NCBI RefSeq assembly: GCF_000003195.3
Contig: NC_012876.2
Location: 4,444,306-4,508,305, forward strand
Reading direction: 5' to 3'
DNA length: 64,000 nucleotides
Source: Sorghum bicolor
Lineage: Eukaryota; Streptophyta; Magnoliopsida; Poales; Poaceae
Under the pieces are notes generated by a model. It did not search any database. It was given only the letters and a program-made list of their open reading frames with translations, and had not been told where the DNA came from. The position numbers and the translations under genes were made by a program. Shown piece by piece: positions 11,701-24,244 of this stretch. The first letter of the stretch is position 1, and every line of letters starts with the position of its first letter.

Positions 11701-14700
11701 TGATTCTTCATTGCCTTTTTGCTGTTTCTGCAGGATGATTTGACTCATCAGTTAGCTATGATAATACGGCATAATGAGAACTTGAGGAGGCAAGAGAGAA
11801 ATGGTGCTCCAGCTCACATTATAACAGAGTTTGCTCAGTTGTTGCAATTTCATATTGCAACATACTTTGATAATGAACTTCCTGGCCAACCCAGGGTGAG
11901 TGGTTTAGAATGTTACTTTGCATGTATAAAACCTATGGATATCAGGATAATTTTGATTGATCGTTTTTTTCTATGCTCAGGCCACGCAGCGTTCTGGAAG
12001 GCCTATTAAATCAATTTGCAGCAGGCTGAAAGCTAAAGAAGGCCGAATTAGAGGAAACTTGATGGGCAAGCGTGTTGATTTCTCGGCACGTACTGTTATT
12101 ACACCAGATCCAAACATAAACATTGATGAGTTGGGAGTACCATGGAGCATTGCTTTGAACCTGACATATCCTGAAACTGTCACTCCATATAATATTGAGA
12201 GGTGATTCAGTTTGTTTTTATTGACAACTGTTATTTAATTACTGTGCTTTTGCTGATCATTTGCAGCTAAATCCAATGATTTCAGGTTGAAGGAACTTGT
12301 TGAATATGGGCCTCACCCTCCCCCAGGGAAGACCGGTGCAAAGTACATTATCAGGGAAGATGGTCAGAGGCTTGATCTTCGATATGTGAAGAAAAGCAGC
12401 GATCAGCATCTGGAGCTTGGTTACAAGGTATCAACCTCCCTATGACTGTAGAAGCTCATTTGCAGCTAAAATTGTTTTATGTTTTGACTCATTTTGTGCC
12501 GGATTTCCTCAGGTGGAAAGACATCTCAATGATGGGGATTTTGTTCTTTTCAATCGGCAACCAAGTCTTCATAAAATGTCTATCATGGGGCATCGCATCA
12601 AAATTATGCCCTACTCAACTTTCCGGTTGAACTTGTCTGTCACTTCACCATACAATGCTGACTTTGATGGTGATGAGATGAATATGCATGTGCCCCAGTC
12701 ATTTGAGACCAGGGCAGAAGTTCTGGAGTTAATGATGGTGCCAAAATGCATTGTCTCTCCACAATCAAATAGGCCTGTCATGGGTATTGTCCAAGACACA
12801 CTGCTTGGTTGTCGCAAAATTACTAAAAGGGACACTCTAATTGAAAAGGTGAATAAAAATAAATTTCACTTGTCCTTTCCAATTGTATTCTGTTCAGTTT
12901 TGTGGCTCATTTAAATTTCATTCCAGGATGTATTTATGAACATCTTGATGTGGTGGCAAGACTTTGATGGAAAGATTCCTGCACCTGCCATTTTGAAACC
13001 TAGGCCTATTTGGACTGGGAAACAAGTTTTTAACTTAATTATCCCCAAGCAAATAAATTTAATACGGTTTTCAGCATGGCATTCGGAAGAAGAAAAGGGA
13101 TTTATTACTCCTGGTGATACTATGGTCAGGATAGAGAAGGGAGAGCTTCTGTCTGGTACACTTTGCAAGAAGAGTCTTGGAACAGGCACTGGAAGTCTTA
13201 TCCATATCATTTGGTAATTATGCCTAATCTGAATTTTACTTGTTGAAAGTTGCATGACAATGAGAAATATTGCCTGTTTCCATTTTTCTAAGCAAATCCT
13301 GTTTTGACTTTGTTCTTTTCAGGGAAGAGGTTGGTCCTGATGCTGCCCGGAAGTTCTTAGGACATACACAGTGGCTTGTAAACTACTGGCTTCTTCAAAA
13401 TGGTTTCAGTATTGGAATTGGGGATACCATTGCAGATGCTTCCACCATGCAAACGATTAATGACACAATTTGTAAAGCAAAGGATGAGGTGAAGGAGCTT
13501 ATTAAAAAAGCACATGAGAAGCAGTTGGAAGCTGAGCCAGGACGCACCATGATGGAGTCATTTGAAAACAGAGTGAACCAGGTACCGATTGCTTCTGTTT
13601 TGCTTTCATTATTATATACTCCCTCCAACCCAAATTTTAAGTCATTCCAAGAATCTTGGAGAGTCAAAGCATCTCAAGTTTGACCAAAATTATAGAAAAA
13701 ATTACAAAGTTTTGAGGCATCAAATAGATATACTATAAAAATATAATTAATGAAGAACCTAATGATACTCAGTTGATATCATAAATGTTATTATCCTACT
13801 ATATAAATTTGGTCAAACTTGAGGTGCTTTGATTCTTCAAGATTCTTGGAATGACTTATAATTTGGGATGGAGGGAGTATCCTTTGTTTATGTCATTCAG
13901 GGCAATATTCAGCGTTTAGGTCGAGTTGTTTTAACCTCAATACAATCCCTTTCTGTTCAGGTTCTTAACAAAGCTCGTGATGATGCTGGGAGCAGTGCTC
14001 AGAAGAGCTTGTCTGAAAGCAACAATTTGAAGGCTATGGTCACTGCAGGCTCAAAAGGAAGTTTCATTAACATTTCACAAATGACTGCTTGTGTGGGACA
14101 GCAGAATGTTGAGGGCAAGCGGATCCCTTTTGGTTTCATTGATCGGACGTTGCCACATTTCACAAAAGATGATTATGGTCCTGAAAGTCGTGGATTTGTG
14201 GAAAATTCTTACCTCCGAGGTCTGACACCACAAGAATTTTTCTTTCACGCTATGGGTGGTAGAGAAGGTCTTATAGATACTGCTGTGAAGACCTCTGAGA
14301 CAGGGTATATCCAGAGGAGACTTGTGAAAGCTATGGAGGACATCATGGTTAAATACGATGGTACTGTAAGAAATTCTCTGGGAGATGTCATTCAGTTCTT
14401 GTATGGGGAAGATGGCATGGATGCTGTTTGGATTGAATCTCAAAAATTGGACTCATTGAAGATGAAGAAGCCTGAGTTTGATAATTTGTTCCGTTATGAG
14501 CTGGATGACGAGAACTGGAGACCTAACTACATGCTACCAGAACATGTTGACGATTTGAAGACCATACGTGAATTTAGAAATGTGTTTGAGGCAGAGGTTC
14601 AAAAGCTAGAAGCTGATCGGTACCAGCTTGGGACTGAGATTGCCACAACTGGTGACAATTCATGGCCTATGCCTGTGAATCTCAAGCGGCTCATCTGGAA

Positions 14701-17640
14701 TGCTCAGAAGACATTCAGGATTGATTTTAGAAGACCTTCTGACATGCACCCTATGGAAATTGTAGAAGCGGTAGATAAACTGCAAGAAAGACTTAAGGTT
14801 GTACCTGGTGATGATCCCATGAGCATTGAGGCTCAGAAGAATGCAACCTTGTTCTTTAATATCCTGCTTCGTAGCACGTTTGCTAGCAAGAGGGTCTTGA
14901 AGGAATACAGGCTTACAAAGGAAGCTTTTGAATGGGTTATCGGTGAGATTGAATCGAGGTTTCTTCAGTCTTTGGTGGCCCCTGGTGAGATGATTGGATG
15001 TGTGGCTGCACAATCAATTGGAGAACCAGCAACACAGATGACCCTAAATACCTTCCATTATGCTGGTGTCAGTGCCAAGAATGTCACCCTTGGAGTTCCC
15101 AGGTTGAGGGAGATCATTAATGTTGCCAAGAAGATAAAGACTCCATCTTTGTCTGTTTACCTGAAGCCTGAGGTGAACCAGAAGAAAGAATTGGCTAAGA
15201 ATGTCCAGTGTGCTTTGGAGTACACCACACTGCGTAGTGTTACCCACGCCACAGAGATATGGTATGATCCTGATCCGCTAGGAACCATCATCGAAGAGGA
15301 TGCAGAGTTTGTTCAGTCCTATTACGAAATGCCTGATGAGGATATTGACCCGGATAAAATTTCTCCTTGGCTGCTGCGTATTGAGCTTAATCGTGAGATG
15401 ATGGTTGATAAGAAGTTGAGCATGGCTGATATTGCCGACAAGATTAACCGTGAGTTTGATGATGACTTATCATGCATTTTCAATGATGATAATGCGGATA
15501 AGCTCATCCTCCGTATCCGCATCACAAATGATGAAGCTCCAAAAGGAGAAATACAAGATGAGTCTGCTGAGGATGATGTCTTCCTAAAAAAGATAGAGGG
15601 TAATATGTTGACAGAGATGGCGCTTCGAGGCATTCCAGATATCAACAAAGTGTTCATCAAAGAAGGGAAGGTCAATACTTTTTATCAAGACGAAGGTTTC
15701 AAAGCAGCCAATGAATGGATGCTCGATACAGAAGGTGTGAATCTCTTAGCTGTCATGTGTCATGAGGATGTTGATGCTACAAGGACAACAAGTAACCATC
15801 TGATTGAAGTGATTGAGGTACTTGGAATTGAGGCTGTCCGTCGATCTCTCTTGGATGAGCTTCGGGTGGTGATATCTTTCGATGGATCCTATGTGAACTA
15901 CAGGCATCTGGCCATTCTTTGTGATACAATGACATACAGAGGTCACCTAATGGCGATTACAAGGCATGGTATCAACCGCAATGACACTGGGCCTCTTATG
16001 AGATGTTCCTTTGAAGAGACTGTTGACATCTTACTTGATGCTGCTGTATATGCTGAATCTGACCACCTGAGAGGTGTCACTGAAAACATAATGCTTGGTC
16101 AGCTTGCTCCTATTGGTACTGGAGGCTGTGCGCTATATCTGAATGACCAGATGTTGCAGCAGGCAATTGAACTTCAACTTCCAAGCTATGTGGAAGGCCT
16201 GGACTTCGGCATGACACCAGCACGATCACCCATCTCTGGGACACCTTACCATGAAGGAATGATGTCCCCAAGTTATCTGCTGAGTCCAAACATCAGGGCT
16301 TCCCCCATTAATACAGATGCTTCGTTCTCACCATATGTTGGGCACATGGCATTCTCACCATTCCCTTCACCAGGTGGTTACTCTCCATCGTCAGGGGGAT
16401 ACAGTCCATCTTCTCCTGTTTTCACCCCAGAGAAAGGATATAGCCCTCTTTCTCCATCATACAGCCCTGCATCGCCAAGCTATAGTCCCACCTCACCATC
16501 ATATACACCTGGCTCTCCCACCTACAGTCCCACAAGCCCGAATTACTCCCCAACAAGTCCGACTTACTCGCCTACCAGTCCATCATACTCACCCACATCT
16601 CCGAGTTACAGCCCAACATCTCCTAGCTACAGTCCTACATCACCAAGCTACAGCCCTACATCTCCTAGTTATAGTCCTACATCACCAAGTTACAGCCCCA
16701 CCTCACCAGTTTATAGCCCTACATCTCCAGCATACAGCCCTACATCTCCCGCATATAGCCCCACATCACCATCTTACAGTCCAACTTCGCCATCTTATAG
16801 CCCTACATCACCATCATACAGCCCAACATCCCCCTCATACAGCCCTACCTCCCCCTCATACAGCCCTACCTCCCCCTCATACAGCCCTACCTCCCCCTCG
16901 TACAGCCCAACATCACCTGCATACAGCCCTACTTCGCCAGGATACAGCCCAACATCACCGAGCTACAGTCCTACTTCTCCGAGCTACAGTCCTACTTCTC
17001 CGAGCTACAATCCTTCATCAGCCAAGTACAGCCCTTCGCATGCATACTCTCCAAGCAGCCCCCGGATGACTCCATATAGTCAGACTTCTCCAAGCTACAG
17101 GTGCGCATAATTCTATGAAGATCTCTATTCTTAGTATTATTGCCTCAAAGGGTACTCTGTCCATACATATCTGTATTGAATGTTACTGTTTCTGTTATCA
17201 CAGTCCAACGTCACCGACATACTCTCCAACGTCACCATCATATTCACAACCAAGTCCATCGTACAGCCCAACAAGGTGTGTGCCATTCAGATCCCATTGC
17301 CTTTGGTGCATCTTTATATATATGCTTGAATAGTGGTGCATTGCAGTACTATTATTTTGCTTGCTGTCGTTTGTCTTACATATTGCCCAACTATTAATGC
17401 AGCCCGTTCAACACCTCTGGAGGACCTAGCCCAGATTATAGCCCAACCTCTCCAAATTACAGGCAAGTCATTGTAGTATCAGACAGATATCTACCTTTCG
17501 TGGAAGACATCGTTTTGTGTTCTGACAAATCTCATTTTGTACGCTGCAGCCCTAGTGGAAGCTACTCCCCCACTGCACCGGGGTACTCCCCATCGTCCAC
17601 AGGCCAAGGTAATGACAAGGATGACGAGAGCAATCGTTGA
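8769..17640 (+). CDS. NRPB1: DNA-directed RNA polymerase II subunit RPB1 (largest subunit)
   Basis: Catalytic largest subunit of RNA polymerase II, in the nucleus. Fourteen exons assemble in frame: 8769-8852, 9966-10229, 10760-11056, 11128-11286, 11734-11895, 11981-12201, 12286-12427, 12513-12848, 12927-13213, 13323-13581, 13961-17100, 17204-17275, 17403-17462, 17550-17640, giving 1857 aa, the normal plant length. The start [12 protein letters not shown] matches plant RPB1. Visible landmarks: N-terminal zinc site C66xxC69, C76xxH79; the metal-A loop [10 protein letters not shown] with Asp493, 495 and 497; the bridge-helix stretch [16 protein letters not shown]; the trigger-loop stretch [17 protein letters not shown]. 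The C-terminal domain begins near residue 1545 with roughly three dozen YSPTSPS-type heptads; the central ones are near-consensus and those at both ends diverge. It ends [12 protein letters not shown]. All introns are GT-AG except the last, which uses GC (17463, GCAAGT). Introns 4 and 10 carry MITEs, and intron 1 carries a triplicated repeat. The reading frame is intact. Confidence 0.97.
9451..9899. repeat. three tandem copies of a ~150-base unit in RPB1 intron 1
   Basis: Copies start at 9451, 9599 and 9753, each with AACAGT-GTGTGTTCC, ACATAACGGAAATTCCAT or its variant, GTTGCTCCTGAGTTTGTTTA and CATTAAAAGGTTATTCT. The third copy lacks an internal block after the TTCCAT motif. Copies 1 and 2 differ by a few bases, so the expansion is not very recent. 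Confidence 0.85.
11307..11560. mobile_element. Stowaway-like MITE in RPB1 intron 4
   Basis: CTCCCTCCGTTCCAAAATAA at the left and its imperfect inverse ATTTATTTTGGGACAGAGGG at the right, flanked by TA. The middle is diverged. It lies wholly within the intron and does not touch the splice sites. Confidence 0.65.
13619..13877. mobile_element. Stowaway-like MITE in RPB1 intron 10
   Basis: The ends CTCCCTCCAACCCAAATTTT and AATTTGGGATGGAGGGAG are inverted and flanked by TA. The inverted arms extend well inside (AAGTCATTCCAAGAATCTTG paired with CAAGATTCTTGGAATGACTT, and AAGTTTGACC with GGTCAAACTT). The same family occurs at 35249-35508 and 45659-45918. Confidence 0.85.
17463..17549 (+). other. GC-AG intron, last intron of RPB1
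   Basis: The exon ends AATTACAG and the next base pair is GC in GCAAGT, otherwise a perfect donor; the acceptor is GCTGCAG at 17549. Joining AG to C rebuilds the Ser codon of a heptad and keeps the frame to the stop. No GT donor nearby gives a comparable product. Confidence 0.8.
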
Positions 17641-19946
17641 AGGCGCTGAAGGAACGGTGATGGCTACATGGGAAGATCGAGCCTGCGGTGCCTCGCTTTT
17701 CGTTTCCCTTTTTCTCTAATGTTTCTGTATGGTTGAACTCTGAGAGTAAACTTATTTTTCTTAAGCTGCTAATAGCAGCGAGAGTTGTTTATGTATGATA
17801 CTAGAACTAAGGACTGAACTGTGCTGCGACTTGCTAAGTGGTTCACCGCATGGTGGCCGTTCAGACTTCAGAGTAAAAATAGTAACTGATGATGATAAAA
17901 TCGTGACGGTATTATTGGTACTATTATGCTATGATTATATACCATAAGATCTAGTTTTCTCGTTGGAATGTTGTGTTCCGGGCGTTTTTGGTATTGCATT
18001 GTTTCTTCTGGTTAAGTTTTAACTTATTTGTCTGGATTTTTGGAACTTGGATTGATTATATAAGTTGATCGAAGTAGCACATGGTCTGGGCTTAGTTTAG
18101 GCCCATCTGAACAGAACTATTGGGAAGGGAATTGCCCTGCTTTCCTCACCAGACCATCGCGCATCCCATCAAGGATTCATTCAAGTTCTCGTAAAGGCTT
18201 CCAATTGTACTGCTGCTTGATTGGTTATTTGGAAATTTGTCCGCAGAACCATTGTTGCTTGCTTGCTTGTTTGTACTGTTGATGCGGCCTAGTTGCTTTT
18301 ACAAAAGCTGTGGTTTAAGTGAAGAAAGATAAAAAGTTGGGAGGACGATTGACATGAGGGGTTTCATCTTCCCTCCAACTGCAAGCCTTTACAATGGATG
18401 CCGATCAAATACGTCTTTGTACAAATCTCACGAAGGCCACCATCTTCATGTAGCGACTTTTCTAAGATTAGACAGAGGCCTCAGTGTGCATCTGCGGTGT
18501 TAGTTAACTGCACTTGTGGAAATGTAAATCACAGAGTTACCTTTTTTTTTTCTTGTTAATTTAGATTTGGAAAAAAATATTCTCTTCTCAAAATTTCTCG
18601 TGAACGTCGGGCCATCTGACATGCAAAGCCAGCCTTGTGAACTAAAAATATTCGCTTCTTCCTCCCGGCGAGTGGCACGCGGATGCGTCACGCGTTGCTC
18701 TCGCGTGCAACCCATCGTGTGATAGAGTTTTCGAACCTTTATGCGGGATATATAGTCCGCAATATACATTTTTAGTAGATAGAGACTATTAGTATCTTGG
18801 TCATAATTATTTCAAACGTTAATTTTGACGATCCTGGAAGGCTCAACGAAGAGCTCTACATGATTGTACTACGGAAACTGATCTCATTTAGGCTAGTGTG
18901 TCAAAATTCACGAGACAAATATCCAACTCATTTCGTTCTCTCTTTGTCCCAACTAGCTAGGGTCCATGGTTCTTATTACAGCAGTATTAGTCAACGAACA
19001 ACATCCAATTAATGATCATCATCTTTGCTTCTCAAGCAACCATCTTATTATTATAATTAGTACGCGTACGTCCACAGCCGTATATAGTTGCGGGCATGCT
19101 TTTGCTATCTCATATCTCAGGCATGTCATTTTTCCAGCTTTACTTGGAAGTTGGAAGGTTAAAATAGAGTGATTTAAGCCTCTACTTTGCCTTAAGTCCT
19201 TAATCACTTTCTTAATCTTTCGAGAAGAAAAAAAAAACCCACTTTCTTCTTGGTGCCAGTACACTGCACACGTAATTGTATCTCTAGTAACTCCACAAAT
19301 TCTTGAAGCTAGCTAGAGCAATGCCTCATGGCCCACGCTTCTCGAGGTAGCAATAGAATGATATATGGGACCTTAACACAATTCTATTCTGCCTAATAAA
19401 ATTATTACTATAAAGTAGCATCCTCTTCCAAGTATGCCGTCACAGTAAGTATGATGCATGTGTTTGGCGTGCATATATACTATGCAATAGAAAAAGAAAA
19501 GAAAAGAAATGTTGGCGATGACATGCATGCATGTTTATCAGAAGTACATCGCGAGCTAGCCTACGTGGATCATGTTTTCTTTTAGATGGCTTTATTTGCG
19601 TACGTGGAATCTCGACGCAAGCAAAACGTACGCGGCAGTAGTATATATATTGTGAATTGTGTGGCGGCGACTGTCACAAAATGCATGCTGAAATTCAACA
19701 CGCTGTAGTCCCCGATCGACCGCCAACCCAAGGAGGTCCAGCCACGTGTACCGGATGGGGCCCGCGGCCACCTGCATTATTCCAGCCACTAGCGCCCGCC
19801 ACTAGGCCCGTTGACCTTTTGTGGATTCCCCTGTTCATGAGGTGATCAAGCTAGCTAGCACACGCCATGGTATGTAATGTACCGGGTGTTTCTCGTTCCT
19901 AGCTTGGTGCGTTTAGCCGTCAAATCCCTCTCAAGTCTCAAGCTAA
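17641..19946. other. RPB1 3' untranslated region and flank
   Basis: After the stop at 17640, T-rich sequence suitable for a 3' untranslated region runs to about 17960. The rest to 19946 has no frame I can support. It holds short AT-rich patches and scattered CATGCATG-type motifs only. Confidence 0.5.
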
Positions 19947-20191
19947 CGTCTTGTTTACTTCGTCCAAAATCTAATTTTTTTTTTTCAAGATTTTCCATTC
20001 CCATCGATTCTTGCTGTGCTTATATGGAACATTAAGTATAGATGAAAAAAGATAACTAATTGCACAGTTTATCTGTGATTTACAAGACGAATTTGTTAAA
20101 CTTAGTTAGTCTATAATTAGATAATAATTATCAAATATAAACGAAAATACTTTAGTACCCAAATTTATAAAGTTTTTGGATCTATAAGGCC
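19947..20191. mobile_element. MITE of the GGCCTTGTTTAGTT family (decayed)
   Basis: Begins CGTCTTGTTTACTTCG and ends near TATAAGGCCT. The interior has the family blocks AACTAATTGCACAGTTTATC and AACTTAGTTAGTCTATAATT. The ends are eroded. Confidence 0.5.
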
Positions 20192-20639
20192 TAAGTGGCT
20201 AAAGGCTTAGCAACGACAAGTGCAAACCGGCTACCATATTTGTCCAAAAGCTATAGCCTTGAGTCACCCACCGAGCTAGAGATTCACATGACACGAAGAA
20301 AAGAGATAAAAAGGAGAAAGTATATTCGTGGAGAGCATGCAAAACCAGCCTTTTGGAAATAACATACACACACTTTGGACCCGTTGTCGTATGCAGAGTA
20401 GACAGCAGTTTCTGCAGCATGCAAATTGACTCGTGTTTTATGAGGAAAAACAACAGTGCATTGTGGCCATGAAGCTTCGTAACAAGCGATGTTGCAGCAG
20501 CAAGCCCACAAAGCTGTTCACCACCCGCAGACCGCCGCCTGATGCAATTGACTGTACGTAAGCTGGTAGCACTTTGCCGCACCCTGTCACAGGCTCACAG
20601 CAGCGACTCCAATTATTTATTACAATGCTTGCAAAATAA

Positions 20640-20849
20640 ACTTATTTGTACAACTTCGTTTGTATTTGACAAATATTATCCAGTCATGAACTAACTAGCC
20701 TCAAAAGATTCGTCTCGTAAATTACAGGCAAACTGTACAATTAGTTATTAATTTTATCTATATTTAATGCTTCATGCATGCGTCGCAAGATTTGATGTGA
20801 CGGAAAATCTGAATTTTTTTTAAATTTTTTTAGGAACTAAATAAGGCCT
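20640..20849. mobile_element. MITE of the GGCCTTGTTTAGTT family, left end missing
   Basis: Family interior (TTTGACAAATATTATCCAGT, CAAAAGATTCGTCTCGTAAA, TTAATGCTTCATGCATGCG) with the right end GGAACTAAATAAGGCC. The left terminal repeat is not recognisable. Confidence 0.55.
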
Positions 20850-21357
20850 AGCTTCCAATTCTATCTTCAACAATAGATTTATGAGTGAACCTATTTTCAT
20901 TGTAAGGCTGAATTGGTGTTGCCACCCAATTCAATTCCTCCGGGCTAACATATATCTACGTCGAAACAGACCATAAGATTTCTAAATCAGATAGATGTCC
21001 TTAGGTCCTTCATTTTGAACCCATGGTGCAGCGAACTGAGATATCTGGTTGTGTTTCTTACGGTGAAACCTATTCACCTGGATCCAAGTCCTCGACTTGA
21101 CTCGGGTGCTCGTATTTTTTTGATTAAATCTATGACTATGATTTATTGATAACACTATTTTTCCAGTGGTAGGCAACGTGTCTGTCGCCACCAAAATATT
21201 TATGGTGACTTCGTCAATCTCAAGATTGTCCACATGAATAGGGTGTATATGCATGTGTTTATCAGGTGAGTATACGCTCATGTATGTCTAAAAAAAAGAG
21301 TCGCGCCAACCATGCAGTCAAGCCAATGCATTTAATTAAGCATAGTGATGAGATTGA

Positions 21358-21623
21358 GGGCCTGTTTAGATCCCAAATTTTTACATCCCGAAACTTTTGG
21401 CTGTAAACTTTACATTTAAATAGATGTTTAGATGTTTCCTAAATTTTTTGGTCTATAAGACACATGACACGGGTCCCTAAGCAAGTTTACACAGTTTTGG
21501 GACTCCAAGGTCCCAAATTCCAAATCTACGGCAAGTTTTACAAGCCCCTATTTAGATACATTCTTCCAAAAAATGCTCATTTCTCCAAAAGTTTTGGCTG
21601 TTTAGCTGTATCTAAACAGGCCC
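21358..21623. mobile_element. MITE with GGGCCTGTTTAGAT ends
   Basis: GGGCCTGTTTAGATCCCAAA at the left is inverted to TGTATCTAAACAGGCCC at the right, with TGA next to both ends. It is a different family from the GGCCTTGTTTAGTT copies. No coding capacity. Confidence 0.65.
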
Positions 21624-21629
21624 TGAGAT

Positions 21630-24107
21630 GGCCGGTGGACTCAAAGCGTCAGCCTTGAATTCATTTCAGGACTGCTCTTCTAAAAAGATTGTCTCTGTTT
21701 GGATCTAAAGTATTTTTTTAGAGTTTTAGAAAAATAACATGGTTTTAGAAAAATATTCTAGTTTTAAAATGCTATGAAGTGTTAGAGTGTAACAAACTTT
21801 ATAGTTTTGAATACGATGGTATGGTTTAAACTGTGTAGTCTTTTTTGGAGTTTTTAAAAATCCACTCTATACCTCTTTTTATCTAAACCATGGTTTTGCA
21901 CCTACATAAATGGTTCTAAAACTACAATTTCTTAATACTACAACATCCAAACAAAACTTTTCTGGATTAAAAAAACTACATGAAACAATGAAAATTAGGA
22001 ACAGGCCGGTGGAAGACGCAGATATACCTAGCGTAGCCGCTTGGGTTTCTCAAGAGAGTCTATTTTTTCGAATTCATTTTAATGAAAACCTTATCTTAGA
22101 TCTCTCTCTGTTCTACAAATCCACACACCGTATCATAGAGACATGCAATGCAAAGTAGTGACACAATACAGGTAGCAGGTTCTATCTGGTTCACAGGTAA
22201 CATGCATAGAACAGTAGTTTTTTTTTCCCCACACAACTAGCTAGTCCATTCTAGAACAAAAGTATAAAGACGAGGCCACGGTCAAAAGAAACTAATTAAA
22301 ACTCACCCAGACGAGCACGGGACCAGATGAAGAGAGAAAAAAAAGAAGCTTTCTGCAAATGAATTGCACTTTGCACACGTGAGATCGAGTGAGATGGATA
22401 GCAAAAGTGTGTTCTACAGACAGGACGTACGTGGTCGATCTGGCTCCCACAAATTAAGCACCGAAACACTTGCAATGCATGCATTGTACCGCGGCCACTG
22501 CGTGCACGCCCGATCGATCCCGTCGTCGATCGATAGGCGACCCTCCTGATCTAGACGTCTGTCTGTCTGCCTGCGCCGGCCACTGAATATACGTGCATAT
22601 GCTTCTCACATGCTGCTGCTGGCTGCACACAGCGATGCTTCCGATCGATCATCGATCTTGTGGACGACGACGACGACGACGACGACGACCGGCACCACCA
22701 CCTTTTCCGGCCACTAACAAGAAGCAGACGACGACCATGCATGGCCAGGGAGAGGTACCTACCACACCAGTCACAAGTTGCCTACAGCCTACAACTCTCT
22801 CCAGCCTCAAACTCCCAACGGCGGCTAGGCTAGCTAGTAGCTACCCCACACGCACCAACGGAACAACCAGCAGCCAAGGATGCATGCATATGCTAACTTG
22901 GCACGCCACGTGATGCGTGGCGTGCCACGTTAACATATGCATGCACATCGTGTACGTGTGGCGGACACGTCACGCGCAAAGGCCAGTCGGGTATTGACAC
23001 ATCGGCAGGGGGAACGTACAGGCTTTGGGGCCTAGGGATGAGCATGATTGTCCTCTCAGGAGCTGGATCTAATCATGATTATACATTAAGTGATGCATGG
23101 GCCAGGTTTAGTGGATGAGGTCCCATGCTGTCTGCTGGGGTACATACTTGGATACTCGGATGATGCATGGTTGTGATCGATGCAGCAAATGAAACCGATC
23201 GATAATGGTGGCATCAGCTCTCTCTGTGTCATGTGTCGGCCGGAAATCGCCTCCATGATTGGTTGGACTTGGACCCCCCTCCATCTGCACCAGCGATTTT
23301 CTCCATTCAGTCTTTCAGATCGTATAGCCATCTTTGGAAAAATATGGCACCTTTATTAATTTGACAGAGGAAAAAAAATGCATGCATGCTTTTCTCTTCT
23401 TTGATTTGACATGCATGTGTAATGTGTTTTGTTGTTCAGTTGGATTGTACATTTTGTCTTGCACTGCAGCGCGCTGAAATGCTAATGATGTCTATACCAC
23501 TTCAAATACAGCTTCACTCTTTATTTCCTGATAGACACAGATGTATAAATGTGGGTTTCCCTAAGGTGCCGTTTTGGATCCTTTCATTTCGAGAAATTGA
23601 AATCTACTCAACAAACTCAGCTATTTGGCTTGGAATTTGATATTCCTCCACTTTTCAAAGTTCACCTATAAGTCTATCTCATCATCATAAGGTGGGAGAT
23701 GGAAATTGATTCTATAGATCACTATGCTATGTTTTTACTTTACAACTTATAACACCATCTTCAACTCGCTCTCCTACAGTAGAAAATACGTAGAAGTATC
23801 TCTCTCATATAGCCAACAATAATATACAAATATAATCCATATACAACCATACTAGCTTAATTCATCATATGTGTCTAAAAATTATGATTATTAAAATAAT
23901 TTCAGGCCTAAAGAAAATGTGCTATGCTATATTTCAGTCTTGTACTGCCCTGGACTTCTTTTGATTTCTCTCATTTTTTTTTCTTCCCTCTCTCCGTTGG
24001 TGAAAAAATGCTGGCCATTCATCTGCTGACCACTTATTAGGGAGCTGAGCCCACATAATCTTTTGAGGACAGTTGATTGGAGGCTTGAGTTGACCCATCT
24101 CTATCAT
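21630..24107. other. intergenic DNA with a perfect-stem palindrome and a GAC repeat
   Basis: No gene supported. A (GAC)9 run lies at 22663-22689, and a long palindrome at 22881-22945. CATGCATG, CGATCG and CACGTG motifs are frequent between 22480 and 22950, making this stretch promoter-like, but no coding exon follows on either strand within reach. Confidence 0.4.
22881..22945. repeat. 30-base-arm palindrome around a G-box
   Basis: Arms 22881-22910 and 22916-22945 are inverted with two mismatches and a 5-base loop (TGATG). The arms contain TGCATGCATATG (RY-like) and GGCACGCCACG; the arm-loop junction forms CACGTG. No small-RNA family sequence is recognised in it. Confidence 0.75.
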
Positions 24108-24244
24108 TATGTCTACAACAATGTGTGCAATAATTAAGGTCTAATGAAAAAGAAAGAAAAACTAGTAACATGCATTTGCTCAACTCCACTATCTTCAAAA
24201 GCAATAAAATCTTGTGGCTTTAATTTGACTATTGAGGTCATCCC
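24108..24244. repeat. direct repeat copy 1 (partner at 26244-26378)
   Basis: Starts TATGTCTACAACAATGTGTG and shares long blocks with 26244-26378, including AACTAGTAACATGCATTTGC and AGCAATAAAATC-TGTGGCTTT, with small indels. The copies are about 2.14 kb apart in the same orientation. Confidence 0.8.

Noticed and set aside
16317..17069. 250-codon frame in the +1 phase over the RPB1 heptads
   Set aside because: The repeated codons of the CTD keep an alternative phase open; the real frame is the YSPTSPS one.
22871..22890. CAGCCAAGGATG resembling the start of miR169
   Set aside because: The match stops after 12 bases, and there is no complementary star strand at a suitable distance.
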